DNA of 64,000 nucleotides from Phyllostachys edulis (Eukaryota > Streptophyta > Magnoliopsida > Poales > Poaceae): positions 47,701,058 to 47,765,057 of the forward strand of contig CM070554.1 of assembly GCA_036346405.1 (NCBI GenBank). Direction: 5' to 3'. The position numbers and the translations under genes were made by a program. A model generated the notes under the pieces. The model worked only from the letters and a program-made list of their open reading frames with translations. It did not search any database and had not been told where the DNA came from. Position 1 is the first letter of the stretch. Every line of letters starts with the position of its first letter. This document shows positions 11,617-23,290 of the stretch, one piece after another.

Positions 11617-12370
11617 TGACAAGGATCTAATAATCCTTATTTTATCTTTTATCTATAATTCTTATTATAAGTAAATATGACGTCATATGGTCCCTGGGTA
11701 TACTCCTTAATTTTATAAGGGAGGAGCCTACTAGGTGGCCGTAAGTTCTTCTACGACCACCCCCATAGTCATAAGTCTTGCTACGACTACCTTATAGTCG
11801 TAAGTCTTGCTACGACTACCTTATGGTCGTAAGTTCTTCTGCGACCAGGTCAGCTACGACCACCTTATGATCAATAAAACCTACAGGCAAGTGGGTCCAA
11901 ATTGATTAAGGAATCTAAACAGTCATCACGCGCTGTTATTATGCGAAATGATAACACATAATACCCCGTTATCTCTGACTAGTAACTGCCATGCGGCATG
12001 AAGGAGTTACCAGCCCGATGATTACTACAAACGTGCGTCCGTTACTGGATTTAATGAGGCGTCTCTTCAGCAGGGGAAAACGGCTATTCTTACACGACTA
12101 TATAAAGGCAACGATCAGAGAGAGGCGGGGACACGCTATCAAGAGCTATCAGGAAGACAAGCAGGATCATTTGTAATAGTCTTAGTTTTTCTCCTGATTG
12201 TTCATAATACACTCAATACCATACACACACAGGAGTAGGGTTGTTATTCTCTTCGGAGAAGGCCTGAACCTGTATAAAAATACCCGTGTCAATCTCTCTG
12301 CATGATTCTATTCTAGGAGACCCCCCGAATCAAACAATATTTACGTAAGATCGGTTCTAAAACACCGATA
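11617..12370 (+). repeat. 5' LTR of element C (754 bp)
   Basis: Starts TGACAAGGATCTAATAATCC and ends ACACCGATA, where the 3' LTR has ACACCGACA. Inside, at about 11745-11875, tandem GTCGTAAGTCTTGCTACGAC-type units repeat about four times with period near 30 bp; the 3' LTR has the same at about 23925-24050. Confidence 0.93.
12099..12106 (+). promoter_or_regulatory. TATA box of element C 5' LTR
   Basis: TATATAAA occurs 270 bp before the LTR end. The identical box lies at 24270-24278 in the 3' LTR. Its position fits the U3/R boundary. Confidence 0.65.
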
Positions 12371-12372
12371 GT

Positions 12373-12390
12373 TGGCGCCGTCCGTGGGGA
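12373..12390 (+). other. Primer-binding site of element C
   Basis: TGGCGCCGTCCGTGGGGA starts two bases after the LTR end. It is not the initiator-Met type of A and B, but the TGGCGCCG type seen in Tat-lineage elements. I do not assign the tRNA. Confidence 0.7.
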
Positions 12391-12444
12391 TCTTCCGGTA
12401 ATCTCTTGTCAACATACTCTCTTTTTCTTAAATCTCATGCACTC

Positions 12445-14536
12445 ATGGCAGGAGAATGGAACGAGGAGAACTAGTTTGACTTGGCAGATTACGCAGACGT
12501 TGACATGGATGCCGGTTTCGATTACGAGCTGAGTATTGACTCATCCGATGGTATTGTCGCCTCCGGGATCTTCCCCAGATCCGTGGAGACAATGCAGTGA
12601 TGGAGTTGAGGAGGATCCTTATCCCCACTGGCAAATGCGCCCAAGGGAGGAATCTACCCTCTCAAAGGACAAGGGTCAATCTGACCAGGACTACACCCAA
12701 GTGGACTCACAACACGACAAGAGTTTTTCCTCCAAGTGTCCGAGTCCCTTAAGGCGGTCCGACTTGGTGAGACAAGTTCTGGAAGCCACAATACCAGGAC
12801 TCCACCAGATCTCGGTGATCCTCTCTCTCCGGATGACGCTAGAGAGAGCGGGATCAAGCATGCTTTTCCTGCAAATTCGACCATCTCTCCGCAGATCACA
12901 CCTGTGGATGGAGACGCTTATAACCCGAGTTCCCCTACGGAGGATTACTCCAAGTCGCCAGATGGTGTCTCGACTACTCCTCAAGCGGGAGGCCTCGGCG
13001 CAAGTGAGAATCATCAACGGAGGTCTTCGCCCTTCCTCGATCAAGGTCACTCTTCTAGAGACCGAGCTAGGACACTCCCAAGATCACGAATCGCGCCTCC
13101 TCATGACAATGGCAAGGGCACCACCGATGGCGGGACGGGACCAACACCTTCATGAACGCGAGGGAAATCCTCGACATACTCGCACTCCATTGAGACGGTC
13201 TCAAGAGTCTGATATGGGAGATCTTGAGGCTATTCGACGAAAGAATATTGCGACCGTAAGAATTTGCTCGGGCGCATCCAATATCAATCAGAGGAAGCTC
13301 AAGAACTCCAAAGACATTAATGACTTGCTCGAGAATCCAACTCGAGAACTCGCTCGAAGCGCTTAGGGTACGATCTCTTCATCGAGGAGATCGCACAAAG
13401 GCTTCGGTCCACGATGGCAAGATCGAAGCACCTCGCCGACATCATTGAAGTCGTAGTCTGACTTCTTCAGCTACTGATCGATCGAACATATCACCACGAA
13501 GGAATCGGCCAACAAGAAGTCGATCGATCTCCTACTCGGAGAAATGTTTTTCGAACGACTGATGATCAACAAACCCCTCGGAGAGGTGATCACTCACCAT
13601 TCCGACATGGAAATCTGCAGCAGCGGATGAACTACGAGGAGTATTCTCCTCGTAGGACTGAGATCTATCATAGGTCAGGTCAACCTGTTATTGGGTATCG
13701 TTGAGTACGACCACCTGATGATATCAACCCTTCTTTCCTGCAAAGGAGGCATCAAGACGTTATTACTGGATATCAGGCATTCTCGCCTAATCTTCGAGCT
13801 GTTCGCTGGCCACCTCGCTTTCGACCAATGAACATGGAAAAATTTGATGGATCCCAAAATCCTATCGAATTCCTTCAAATCTACACAACAGTTGTCCGAG
13901 CGGCAGGAGGAGGAGAACATGTGATGGCAAATTACCTCCCAAGCGTGCTCAAGGAAGTGCGCTCGATCGTGGTTACTGAACCAACCACTCGAGTCGATCT
14001 ATTCTTGGCAACACCTCTGCGACCTTCTACTAGCGAATTTCCAGGGCACTTACAATCGCCCTGGGAAGGAGGACGACTTGCACCGGATGAGACAGAACGA
14101 CAACGAGACCTTGCACCAATTCATCAAGCGCTTTAGTCAGGTTCGTAATTCAATTCCGGAAGTTTCTAACTCATCTGTCATTAGGGCTTTCAAGCAAGGA
14201 GTCCGTAGTAGAAGGATAACAGAAGATATTGCTTTAAATCCGCCTACCATTGTCACCGAACTCTTTGAGATGGTCGATCGATATCTGTTGCCTCGAGCGG
14301 TCGAGTGGAACAACACAATAGATCGAGAAGACAATACCTCTCGAGAGCCAGGCGACATTGGTAAGAAGAAAGATAAGAAAGCAAAAAAGTCCAAGAACAA
14401 GGCGAAGGGTCAAAAACTCCAAGCCAGCGGTTCCAAGAAGGTTTTGGCTGTGAATGATAAAGAGCCACGCACCTCCAAACCGCACTCTGACCGAGGCAAA
14501 GGTAAGCACCCCGATCGGAAAAATGATAAGACATGA
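12445..14536 (+). pseudogene. gag: gag of element C (Tat type)
   Basis: The probable start is ATG 12445 (MAGEWNEEN), stopped by TAG at 12472. An acidic and Ser/Pro-rich N-terminal region with several frame changes follows to about 13800. The conserved Tat gag core is then clear: KFDGSQNPIEFLQIYTTVV at 13834, and after a frameshift near 14060, NETLHQFIKRFSQVRNSIPE and SVIRAFKQGVRS. A very Lys-rich tail (KKKDKKAKKSKNKAKGQK) ends at the TGA at 14534. I see no CCHC knuckle, as in many Tat gags. Confidence 0.85.
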
Positions 14537-14639
14537 CCTTCGCAACTGCCGGGTCTTTCAACGAAAGCTTAAAGACTACTACAACGGTAAAGGACCACTT
14601 CCCACTCTCGAACAGGTAGGAAAAACGAGTGGTCATAAG

Positions 14640-15450
14640 TCCTCAGATGACGAAGAGGAGATGCCGTTTCAGGATCCACAACACACCGTCAAGCACATCT
14701 ATGGGGGATCATTGGTATATGAATCAAAGCGACAGCTCAAGGCTGCTGAACGTGAGGTAAACTCCATAGATCCTCCTCTCGTCAATAAATTACCGAAGTG
14801 GTGGAAGTCACCATCTCCTTTGAGAAGGGTGATCGCCTGATTCTTCGACTTCGACCAGTCGGTATTCGATCGTGGTCGAACCCACCATCAACAATTTGTC
14901 GAGTCAATCGAAGTTTTGTTGATGGTGGCAGCTCGTTAAACATTTTGTTTACGAGTGCCCTCGACGAGATGCAAGTACCTAGGACCAAGGTAAGACCGGT
15001 ACAATACTCTTTCCATAGGATCGTACCGGGATCCTCAGCCAAACCAATTGGCCAAGTCTCTCTTCCTTTAACATTTGGTTCACCAAGTAATTTCAGGACA
15101 GAGAAAATCTCCTTGATGTGGTCGATTTCGATACGGCATATAACGCCATACTCGGACGACCAACTTTGGCAAAATTCCTAATGGCTACTCATTATGGATA
15201 TCAATGTATTAAGATGCTAGGTCCCAAGGGAGTAATCACAATTCATTGTGACAAGAAGATGGCGCACACTTGCGACCGTCGATCCCTCGAGATGGTTAGA
15301 CAAATACCAACTCGGGAAGAAAGTCAGCCTTCGACCAGCAAGTCGAAGCCTAAAGCTGCACCAAAGCCGAACGACAAGGTCAAAGAGGTTCCTCTGGACG
15401 CAAGGGAGCCCTCGAAGACTGTTCGCATCGGGGATACTTCCGACCCCAAG
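14640..15450 (+). pseudogene. pol: Protease region of element C pol
   Basis: Pieces in alternate frames include QHTVKHIYGGSLVYESKRQ (about 14680), the active-site motif DGGSSLNIL at 14921-14947, and AYNAILGRPTLAKFLM near 15130, the usual second Tat protease motif. The section then reads GPKGVITIHCDKK and a Lys/Pro-rich linker to the TAG near 15453. Aspartic protease would cut the gag-pol polyprotein. At least three frame changes make it non-functional. Confidence 0.85.
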
Positions 15451-15684
15451 TAGGAAGAGACCCACCTTCCTCCGAGCTAACGCAGATGTCTTCGCGTGGT
15501 AAGCATCCGACATGCCCGGAGTCCCCAGGGAGGTGATCGAGCACAGGCTAGCGTTACGGCCTGACAAAGTACCCGTAAAACAAAAATTACGGAGATTTGC
15601 CCTTGATCGACGAGATGCTAAAAATCAGAATTCGATAAGCTACTTAAAGCAAGCTTTATAAGAGAGGTTAACCACCCAGAATGG

Positions 15685-16863
15685 TTGGCTATTCCTGTAA
15701 TGGTTAGAAAGTCAAACGACAAATGGCGTATGTGCGTAGACTTGACTGATCTTAATAAAGCTTGTCCAAAAGACGATTTTCCTTTACCTCGCATCGATCA
15801 GTTGGTTGATTCTACTGCAGGTTGTGAAATGTTAAGTTTTTTAGATGCATATTCTGGATACCACCAGATCAATATGTGTCTAGACGATGAAGAAAAGACC
15901 GCATTTATTACACCATTTGGTATATTTTGCTATGTCAAAATGCCATTTGGTCTAAAAAATGCCGGCGCTTCTTTTCAACGCTTGATGCAAGCGACTTTTT
16001 CATCTCAATTAGGCCGGAATCTAGAGGCCTATGTTGATGATCTAGTCGTTAAAAGCATGAAGAAACTTAATCATATTACTGACCTACAAGAAACATTCGA
16101 CAACCTCAGAAAACATCGCTTAAAACTCAATCCTGAGAAGTGTGTGTTCGGAATCTCTTCAGGAAAATTGCTTGGATTCCTAGTATCTATACGAGGAATC
16201 GAAGAAAATCCCGAAAAGATAAAGGCCATTCTCCAAATGCGCCCTCCAACCACAAGGAAAGAAGTCCAGAAACTCACGGGGTGCATGGCGGCTTTAAGTT
16301 GTTTCATCGCACGACTAGGAGAAAAAGGACTACCTTTCTTTAAGCTTCTAAGGAAACACGAAGGTTTTGAGTGGTCGAAAGAGGCAAACACTGCCTTTGA
16401 GGATGTCAAGAGGTACCTTACGAGTGCTCCTATTCTGGTCTCTCCAAGGCCGGAAGAAATGCTCTTAATTTACCTAGCTACCACGCCACAGGCAGTAAGC
16501 GCAGTACTAGTCGTAGAATGTGAAAACGTACAACGACCGGTTTACTACGTAAGTGAAGTTTTACACGGGCCTAAGGAGCGTTACCCTCAGGTCCAAAAGC
16601 TTCTATATGCCCTCCTCATGTCTTCGAGGAAACTGCGGCATTATTTTCAAGCGCACAAAATAGCTGTGTCGTCTGAGTTTCCCTTGGGAGCGATCCTCCA
16701 GAATAGGGAAACAGCGGGACGTATGGCAAAATGGTCAGTCGAACTTGGGGAGTTCGACATCCATTTCGTATCCCGAACGGCCGTTAAATCCCAGATCTTG
16801 GCAGACTTTGTCGCCGAATGGACAAATCTCAACTGCTCAGATCCCCAAAGACGATTCCCATGA
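15685..16863 (+). CDS. pol: Open pol segment of element C: reverse transcriptase and first RNase H (392 aa)
   Basis: This is the longest open frame in the window, but it is only an internal piece of a broken pol; RT really begins near 15550 in other frames. RT motifs run in order: WRMCVDLTDLNKACPKDDFP, SFLDAYSGYHQINM, FGLKNAGASFQRLM and the catalytic YVDD at 16030-16041. The connection and RNase H follow (ERYPQVQKLLYALLMSSRKL, AGRMAKWSVELGEFDIHF, ILADFVAEWT). TGA at 16861 ends it. That the frame has survived suggests C is younger than A and B. It is not translatable on its own from a normal start. Confidence 0.9.
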   Translation: MAIPVMVRKSNDKWRMCVDLTDLNKACPKDDFPLPRIDQLVDSTAGCEMLSFLDAYSGYHQINMCLDDEEKTAFITPFGIFCYVKMPFGLKNAGASFQRLMQATFSSQLGRNLEAYVDDLVVKSMKKLNHITDLQETFDNLRKHRLKLNPEKCVFGISSGKLLGFLVSIRGIEENPEKIKAILQMRPPTTRKEVQKLTGCMAALSCFIARLGEKGLPFFKLLRKHEGFEWSKEANTAFEDVKRYLTSAPILVSPRPEEMLLIYLATTPQAVSAVLVVECENVQRPVYYVSEVLHGPKERYPQVQKLLYALLMSSRKLRHYFQAHKIAVSSEFPLGAILQNRETAGRMAKWSVELGEFDIHFVSRTAVKSQILADFVAEWTNLNCSDPQRRFP

Positions 16864-16872
16864 CCAAAGGGG

Positions 16873-17267
16873 GCTATGTACTTTGACGGGTCGCCACTTT
16901 AAGTGGCTCGGGTGAGGTGGTCCCGTATTCCTACCGAGAGACCTTAAAGTATGCCATATAATTAAACTTTCGTGCCACTAACAACATGGCGTATCTGAAG
17001 GTTTGCTAAGCGCATACTGAGCGAAAAGCACTCTCGATTCGCCCACTACTCGTGAGAGGAGACTCTCAACTAGTCGTGAATCAAGTCGAAAGAGTACGGG
17101 TTTCTAACCCGACAATGTCTCGGTATTTATCGGAAGTGCGTAAGCTAGAAAAGCATTTTTTAGGTTTCAAGGCACAATTTATCCCTCGAAAGGATAATTA
17201 CCCCGCAGACCAGCTTGCTCGAATAGCTTCTTCCCGATCTGTAGTACCAAAAGGAGTCTTCTTATAA
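16873..17267 (+). pseudogene. pol: Second RNase H (plant/archaeal-like) of element C
   Basis: Begins MYFDGSPL at 16876 with a TAA straight after, then a garbled stretch. From 17052 it is clear: RGDSQLVVNQV, SEVRKLEKHFLGF and DNYPADQLARIASS, ending at 17267. A second RNase H between the first and the integrase is diagnostic of Tat-lineage elements. Motifs correspond to the catalytic D (YFDGS), the RGDSQLVVNQV helix and the final D (DNYPAD). Confidence 0.85.
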
Positions 17268-17479
17268 CAACTCTAGAAGCCGTCCCTGGTCGACGAACCA
17301 GAGACACCTCCTATTGAGACGGCCTCTCTAGAATACGAGGATACCTAGATGGCGCCCATCTATGAGTATCTTCAGAAGGATTCCGTACCCGAAGATGATC
17401 TCAAGGCAGATCGCTTATCCCGAAAAGCCAAAATGTATACTTTGGTTGAAGGAGTCCTCTATAAATGAGGTACTCAAGG

Positions 17480-18592
17480 GGTGCTCATGCGATGCATTCT
17501 GCAGAGCGAAGGATTAACACTCCTTCACGACATACACGATGGCATCTGTGGAAATCATGCTTCCTGCAGAACACTGGTCGGTAAGGCCTTTCGATAAGGT
17601 TTTTACTGGCCAACAGCCCTTTACGATGCTAAAGAGTTGGTTAAAAAGTGTGTCCAATGCCAATTTCATAGCGGGCAAATACACGCAAATACACCAACCA
17701 GCTCAAGCATTACAAACAATACCTCTATCTTGGCCTTTTGCGACCTGGGGTCTCGATATCCTAGGACCGTTCCCCAAAGCTCCAGGAGGTTTCGAGTTCC
17801 TTTTTGTGGCTATTAATACGTTCACAAAATGGATTGAAGCCGAACCTGTGACTAGGATAACAACGGAAGCGGCAAAACGGTTCATGATGAGATGCGTAAT
17901 CACTCGATTTGGAGTACCGAGTCGAATAATTACGGATAATGGTAAGCAATTTTCGAGCGCAAAATTTCAGGAATTTTGCGACGAGTTGGGTACCAAGTTG
18001 TGTTATGCCTCTGTGGCCTATCCCAAAAGTAATGGAGCAGTAGAACGTGCAAACGGCCAAATAATGAGAGGAATTAAGACCCGACTCTTCGACCAGCTCA
18101 TCAAATGCTCGGGGGCTTGGGTACAAGAATTACCCTCAGATTATGTGCGATTCAGACAACTACCGGTCAGACTCTGGTGAAACACCTTTTTTTCTGGTTT
18201 TCGGAGCTGAAGCCATGCTTCCTCCGGAACTAAAGATACGATCGACACGAGTTGAAACTTTGAAAGACTCCAACCAGGAACAACTTCGAGCGGATGACAT
18301 TAATCTACTTGAAGAAAGGAGAAACAGGCCTTAATCCGCTCAAATAGCCTACCAACAAGCCCTGCAGACATACTCACGATCGAAGGTCCAACCTCAGAGC
18401 CTTCTTTGTAGGTGACTTGGCATTGAGGCTCGCCAATCCAAGTCTAATCGGAACAAACTTTCTCCTAAGTGGGAAGGTCCTTACACAGTGGTCGAAGTTA
18501 CTCGGCTAGGGTCGGTACGATTGGCAATGGAGGACGGCCAGGTTCTCTCGAATTCTTGGAACATCGACCAGTTACGCAAGTTTTATGTGTAA
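17480..18592 (+). pseudogene. pol: Integrase of element C
   Basis: The zinc-binding HHCC part is read in pieces (HDGICGNHASCRTLVGKAF near 17540, then LVKKCVQCQFH near 17640). The catalytic core has D 17755-17757 (WGLDILGPFP), D 17935-17937 (IITDNGKQFSS) and E 18043-18045 (GAVERANGQIMRGI). These give D-59-D-35-E spacing with all three acids present. The C-terminal part continues through frame changes (ETPFFLVFGAEAMLPPEL) to NRNKLSPKWEGPYTVVEVTR and ends at TAA 18590-18592. No chromodomain follows. Confidence 0.9.
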
Positions 18593-18711
18593 CTAACCAA
18601 TCAGACAATAAATACTCAGGTTCTTTCTACCTCTATTGTCTTACTTTTGAGTAGTGCTTTCATAATCTTTCGACTACATTCCAAACGCCCAGCCTTCTTT
18701 ACACTGGTCGA

Positions 18712-19265
18712 AAGGAAGGTAACATCACCTTGTCAAAGCCTCTCCTCTCTGCACGTGGTCTTGCCCACTAGAAGGAGCTTCCTAGTGTCGACTTGTTACT
18801 CACTTTTTCCATTAATACAAAGAGCTCGGGTTCTTTTCTGGTCGAAATATTTTTTGAAAGACAGCTCCTTTCACCTTAGTTTATGTCTTCAGTTGTTTTG
18901 AAAAATATTCTAAGCAGAGTGCACTTTCTTAGATTTATTCAACCAACTTTGGTATACTCGTTCCGCATCAATTGGTCGGAGGAAGAGACCCATCTAGTCG
19001 AAGTCTTTTCTCTCTGCATGTGGTCCTACCCACTAGAAGGAACTTCCTAGCATTGTTCAGTCTTCTACTTTTGCTACCAGGACAGACTTATCGAGTCCAC
19101 CAAGGAAGGGCGAATGAATTTTTAAAGTCCTCTAGATGTTTGCTTAACTCAAGTTGCCGTTCTCGATTCGATTAAACTGGTCGGAGATGTTAACATTACC
19201 TTGTCGAAGCCTCTCCTCTCTCGCGACGTGGTCCCGCCCACTAGAAGGAACTTCCTAGTGTCAAT
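18712..19265 (+). repeat. Three ~90-bp repeats downstream of integrase in element C
   Basis: Copies lie at about 18712-18800, 18975-19055 and 19177-19265. Each carries GTGGTC..GCCCACTAGAAGGA followed by CTTCCTAGTG; the core ACTAGAAGGAACTTCCTAGT is an imperfect palindrome. Spacing is 200-260 bp. They lie in the non-coding part between pol and the antisense gene. A role in transcript termination or packaging is only a guess. Confidence 0.75.
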
Positions 19266-19550
19266 TGCTACCACTCTTTCAACCAAGGCATGACAATTGT
19301 GACCAAAACTACAAGTTAAACAAACCTCTCTGTTTTGTAAACCCTTTTAACACTATTTACTTAGTTTGTCTAAACAAACTAAGCAAATAGTCGGGGCTAG
19401 GATAAAGTTATTAATTTGACTTCAATTCTTAGTCTTTCATTCGTTAATTATCTTTTGAGTTACTAACTACTTGACAAGATGATTTGCAGGAAACAAGATG
19501 GATTATATAATACATCAACAAAAGCTTGTTTTTCACAGGTTTGTTACAAA

Positions 19551-19934
19551 CTACTCTGAAGAGGGAGAGCCCAGTCGCATCTCCTCTGAAACCTTCCGGC
19601 CAACTGATTGCATTTCTTCCATCAGACGACTTGCTTCTGCCTTAGGGCAGTCAAAGTCGGCTTCGATTGGTTGCACATTAAGGCTGGGGTCATGAGCTTT
19701 AAGTTTTGCCAATGCATAACTTACTGCAGTTTCGACCGCCTCCTTTATCGACTCAGCTTGGTTGGTCTTCAGAGTAGTCACCAGTTCTTGCAAAGTCCTG
19801 ACTTGTTCCCCAATAATACTTATGTGAGCAGCTATCATATCATCTTGAGGAGCTTTTCCCTCAGTACGTAGCCCACCAAGTACATTGTTCAGGAGCGTGA
19901 TATTGCCTTCAAGATTAATCTTCATCACCTCCAT
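19551..19934 (-). pseudogene. C-terminal coiled-coil-like part of the antisense gene in element C
   Basis: A 127-aa open frame on the minus strand, rich in Leu, Glu and Lys with heptad-like spacing (GEQVRTLQELVTTLKTNQAE, SYALAKLKAHDP), ending in MQSVGRKVSEEMRLGSPSSE. It is opposite to pol. It is best read as the far end of the antisense gene whose conserved N-terminal part is at 22626-23290. Helical coiled-coil tails are usual for this group of TE-borne proteins. Function is unknown. Confidence 0.5.
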
Positions 19935-20629
19935 CTCCTGTTGGGTACGAGTTGAAGCTCATGAGTTGTTTATTTTCACCACTTGTTACGAAAAGAATAA
20001 GACCGGCCGCAAAAATAAACTCAGAAGGAGAAAATAAATATTTACAGGTAAAAGAATTTCTTACCTGCTAGACGAGAATCTAACTTCTCGATTTCTGCAT
20101 TATGGGAATCAAGGTTTTATCCCTGACTTCAGTTTCGAGCCTTCCCAGTTCAAGGTCCATTTCTAGAAAAGAAATGGGAGTAAGAAAAGGGAAAGAACTC
20201 AGAAGGACTGCAGTAAAGAATTGCTTACCCGATTGTCAGGATCTTAACCTCGTAATTTCTTGATCTTTATCTTTGGAGATACGAGAAATCTCATGAATAA
20301 CCAAAGTTTTATCTTTGACTTCATTCTAGAGCTTTCTCATATCATCTTCTTTTCCTAAAAGAAGCAACAATCAGGTAAAGATCAACAACATAAGCAGTCT
20401 TAAGTTCAGCACTTATTGTTTATCATTTCGCGTGACTTTTTCAGCTTGTAGAGTTAGTCGCCTCAAGAGGAATTCTACTTTTTCCATAGCTTTCTCGACT
20501 CCTCTTTTTCATAATCAAGTGAGTCGGCTAAGGTCTTTTCATCACTGTTTAGCCTACAAACCCCGTAAGCACTATATAAGTAGTCAAGTCGAAAACGACT
20601 ACGAATAATAGTGACTTACCACCTCTCGC

Positions 20630-22140
20630 TGCTCACAGAGTTTCTTTTTCCCGTCAGAAGTTTAGAAGTTGTCAGTGATATTCACCGACAATGGCAATTT
20701 GTTCTAGAGCTTTCTGCAAGAAGAAAGACAGTAAGAAACAAGGGAAGACCACATATATAAGTATCCTTAAATACTTACACTCATGGTTGATCGAGCAAAT
20801 ATCGAGTAAACTAGCTCTGGATTCTTCAGCTTGTCCACTCTCTTGACTTGATCCCACCAAACCTTCTCAAGACGCTCGTTGTCAAAAGTTTCCCCTCTAT
20901 TGGGAATATCTTTGGGATGAGGGACTCGATGACGAGATCTAAAAGCAAAAGACCCCACTATAGAAGCTAGGTTAAAGAAATCGTAATGGTTGAAGTATTC
21001 TCATCTTCCGATTCTCAAATTGCGCTTTTTGATACCGTGAAGGAGGTTCAACGATTTCCTTTCCGCACGGTGGTCGTATATCACCACTCGCCAAAGGCTC
21101 TCCTCGCAATCTCTCTCATTGCCTCCACGACCATTTCAAAGGGTCGAGCTACTACCTCAATAGTCGAAGTGCAACCTCGGTGGTCGGTTGCTACCTCCTG
21201 GTTGTAGCCGCCACCTCAAGGGTCAGAGCTATGACCTCGATGGTTGTGGTAACCACTTCAGAGCCACGACTCTTCCACAACCCGTCAGGATTCATCTTCG
21301 ACCACTTCACTGCCATCTCTCCAATCACCGGAGAGGCAACAACGGCTTCTCGATAGAAGCGCTCAGGAGGTCAAGGAGTCGGGCTAAAATCAACAAAAGA
21401 GAGCAAGTCGTTGTGAAAAGCAAAAAAGGTAAATGTTGTTCTTACACTTTAGCTTGTTTCACATACCGCACACCTAGACCCAATCAGAACTTAGGAGTTA
21501 TCTTCCGACGGAAGATTTCTTCGATTTCTTTTCTACGCACCACGCCCGTCGTAGTTCTGCTGGAGAATGGTTTCGGCCACCACCACGCCCGGTCGTGGAT
21601 CTTGAACAGAACCATCTCTCCGTCTCTCGACTTTTCTGAGGGCCGAGATCGGCCTCGACCACTCCAAGAGGCGCTACCCTCAATTGTAGGCTCTACCGAT
21701 CAGCTTGTCCTTCACAAAAGACATAAAGTCCTTCCAGCTCCTTTTCTAGTTGCTTGACAAAACTAGGAGTGGCGTAAACTGTGAAAGTTTTCTTGTCATA
21801 ATAAAAGGTACCTTAGCCTTGCGGGCCTTACGCCTAAGAGGTTCTTCGACCTCCTCAACCTCCTCAGCTGCAGCTGTTTCAGCCTCGGCTTCTGCTGCGG
21901 CCGTGTCCTTGGTCTTTAGGGCTTTGCACCTAAGAGGTTCCTCAGCCTCCTCACTTCGGTTGTTTCAACCTCAACTTCTGTTGCAAGCGTGCATGCTGTA
22001 GACTTTGCCGAGGACCTAGTCGAAATGAAGGAACTTGAGCTTGGTCCTCCCTTGTCTTGCGATCGCTGTAAGTCGACGCTTTTTAGCTCTGGAGGAGATG
22101 AACCTTGTCCACCGTCATCCCTCGCCAATGGTTATCAATT
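20630..22140 (-). pseudogene. Middle of the antisense gene in element C (fragmented)
   Basis: Several short minus-strand frames fill this stretch. One at 20767-20958 (NERLEKVWWDQVKRVDKLKN) has a charged helical character. One at 21916-22128 (GGPSSSSFISTRSSAKSTA, then TEVEVETTEVRRLRNLLG) is Ser/Glu-rich, matching the acidic, low-complexity middle of such proteins. Alternating frames and many stops show decay. The + strand frames here (21188-21757) look like shadows. Confidence 0.4.
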
Positions 22141-22625
22141 CGACCTTCGTCAGTCTCCGACGATTTTCCATACATACTTTCAGAAGAAAATGTAAAAAGC
22201 GTAATCATCGATCAGTCAGAAGATTTTCACGACTAGTATCTAGTCGTAAGCTTTTCTAACGACATTTCCTTGATTGTAAGATTTTCTACAATCACTACCT
22301 AGTCATAAGTTCTTTCTACTAACTATGATGTCCTAAGGATAAAATCAACTTTTGATTACCTTTAGGCGCCCATCTTTTCCTCTCATGGATAAACTGTAGG
22401 ATTCGAGGAAATGCCGCCCGAGTGGCGAGGTTTTCACAAACGAAGTTTGACTCGAAAGGCCAATCTTCGCAGGAAAGATCTCAGATAAAACATGATAAAG
22501 ATATTCATTAGACAATTTTGAAGAAGACCAAACTGAGAGTTAAGTCGAAAAACTACTTACCCTCCTCGAGTCCCCTGGTCGGGTCTTTTGGCCCGTGATA
22601 CCTCTACATAGGAGGTACTGCTTCT

Positions 22626-23290
22626 TCAAAGGGCTAATTCGACGAAAGTGATGAAATCCTTCACTACATGCCATCCGTTAATCCTTCCTCTTTCAAGTCC
22701 TTTATGTCTTGAATATAGGGGCAATTCGTTGATGTCCCGGGAGTCGAATCCCACGGTTTTCTTTTTCACCTTTCCTCGAAAGTAAATCGCTTTTCCGAGG
22801 TGACTTCTTCCAATAAAACCACCTCTTCCTCCATCCCGCCACGAAGATCTAGTAAACATCTAAATATACTCCTTCGACTCTTCCGTCATGGAGTTTCGCA
22901 TCAAGAACTTCAAATGTCCCAAATTTTGTCGAGCTATTCCAGAGAAATATTGAAAGAGCTCAAGGTCCGCTGAATTCCTAGGTATGCCTCACAAAGATAC
23001 ATTAATACATCGAGCATTGTGATGGAATTAGGACCGAGATTCACCAATTCCACCCCAAAATGCTCGAGTATAAGTGTGAGAAAGGTGAGCAGTAGTCAAG
23101 GCCACACTCACAATATGCCCGAAGATGGGATTTGCTCACCTCCCCGACGCCAATGTCGCCCATACGCTAACCACTCCACGAGGATCTTCTCCGAATCTTC
23201 CCAAAGATTGACTGTGCCTTGAATCTTCATCAGATCCATCTCCGACTCGCCCATTCGTAAACTCTCCCACCATTTTCCTCGAAGGGGAGA
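22626..23290 (-). pseudogene. Antisense gene of element C, conserved N-terminal domain (Transposase_28-like)
   Basis: On the minus strand, from about 23250 downwards, frames read MGESEMDLMKIQGTVNL, then LEHFGVELVNLGPNSITML with VLMYLCEAYLGIQ following (about 23067-22970), then FTRSSWRDGGRGGF and KVKKKTVGFDSRD (22859-22740). These resemble the 'putative gypsy type transposon' domain (PF04195, Transposase_28) often found antisense between pol and the 3' LTR of grass Tat elements (the Grande 'gene 23' situation). That assignment is from memory of the family pattern. At least three stops or frame changes are present. Its direction, opposite to pol and starting near the 3' LTR, suggests its own promoter. 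Confidence 0.6.

Noticed and set aside
18712..19265. CRISPR-like or phage-type repeat array
   Set aside because: There are only three imperfect copies with unequal spacing inside a plant retrotransposon; no CRISPR context is possible.
21188..21757. Plus-strand frame of 189 codons in element C
   Set aside because: It overlaps the antisense gene region, has no known domain and an unstable composition; it is read as a shadow frame.
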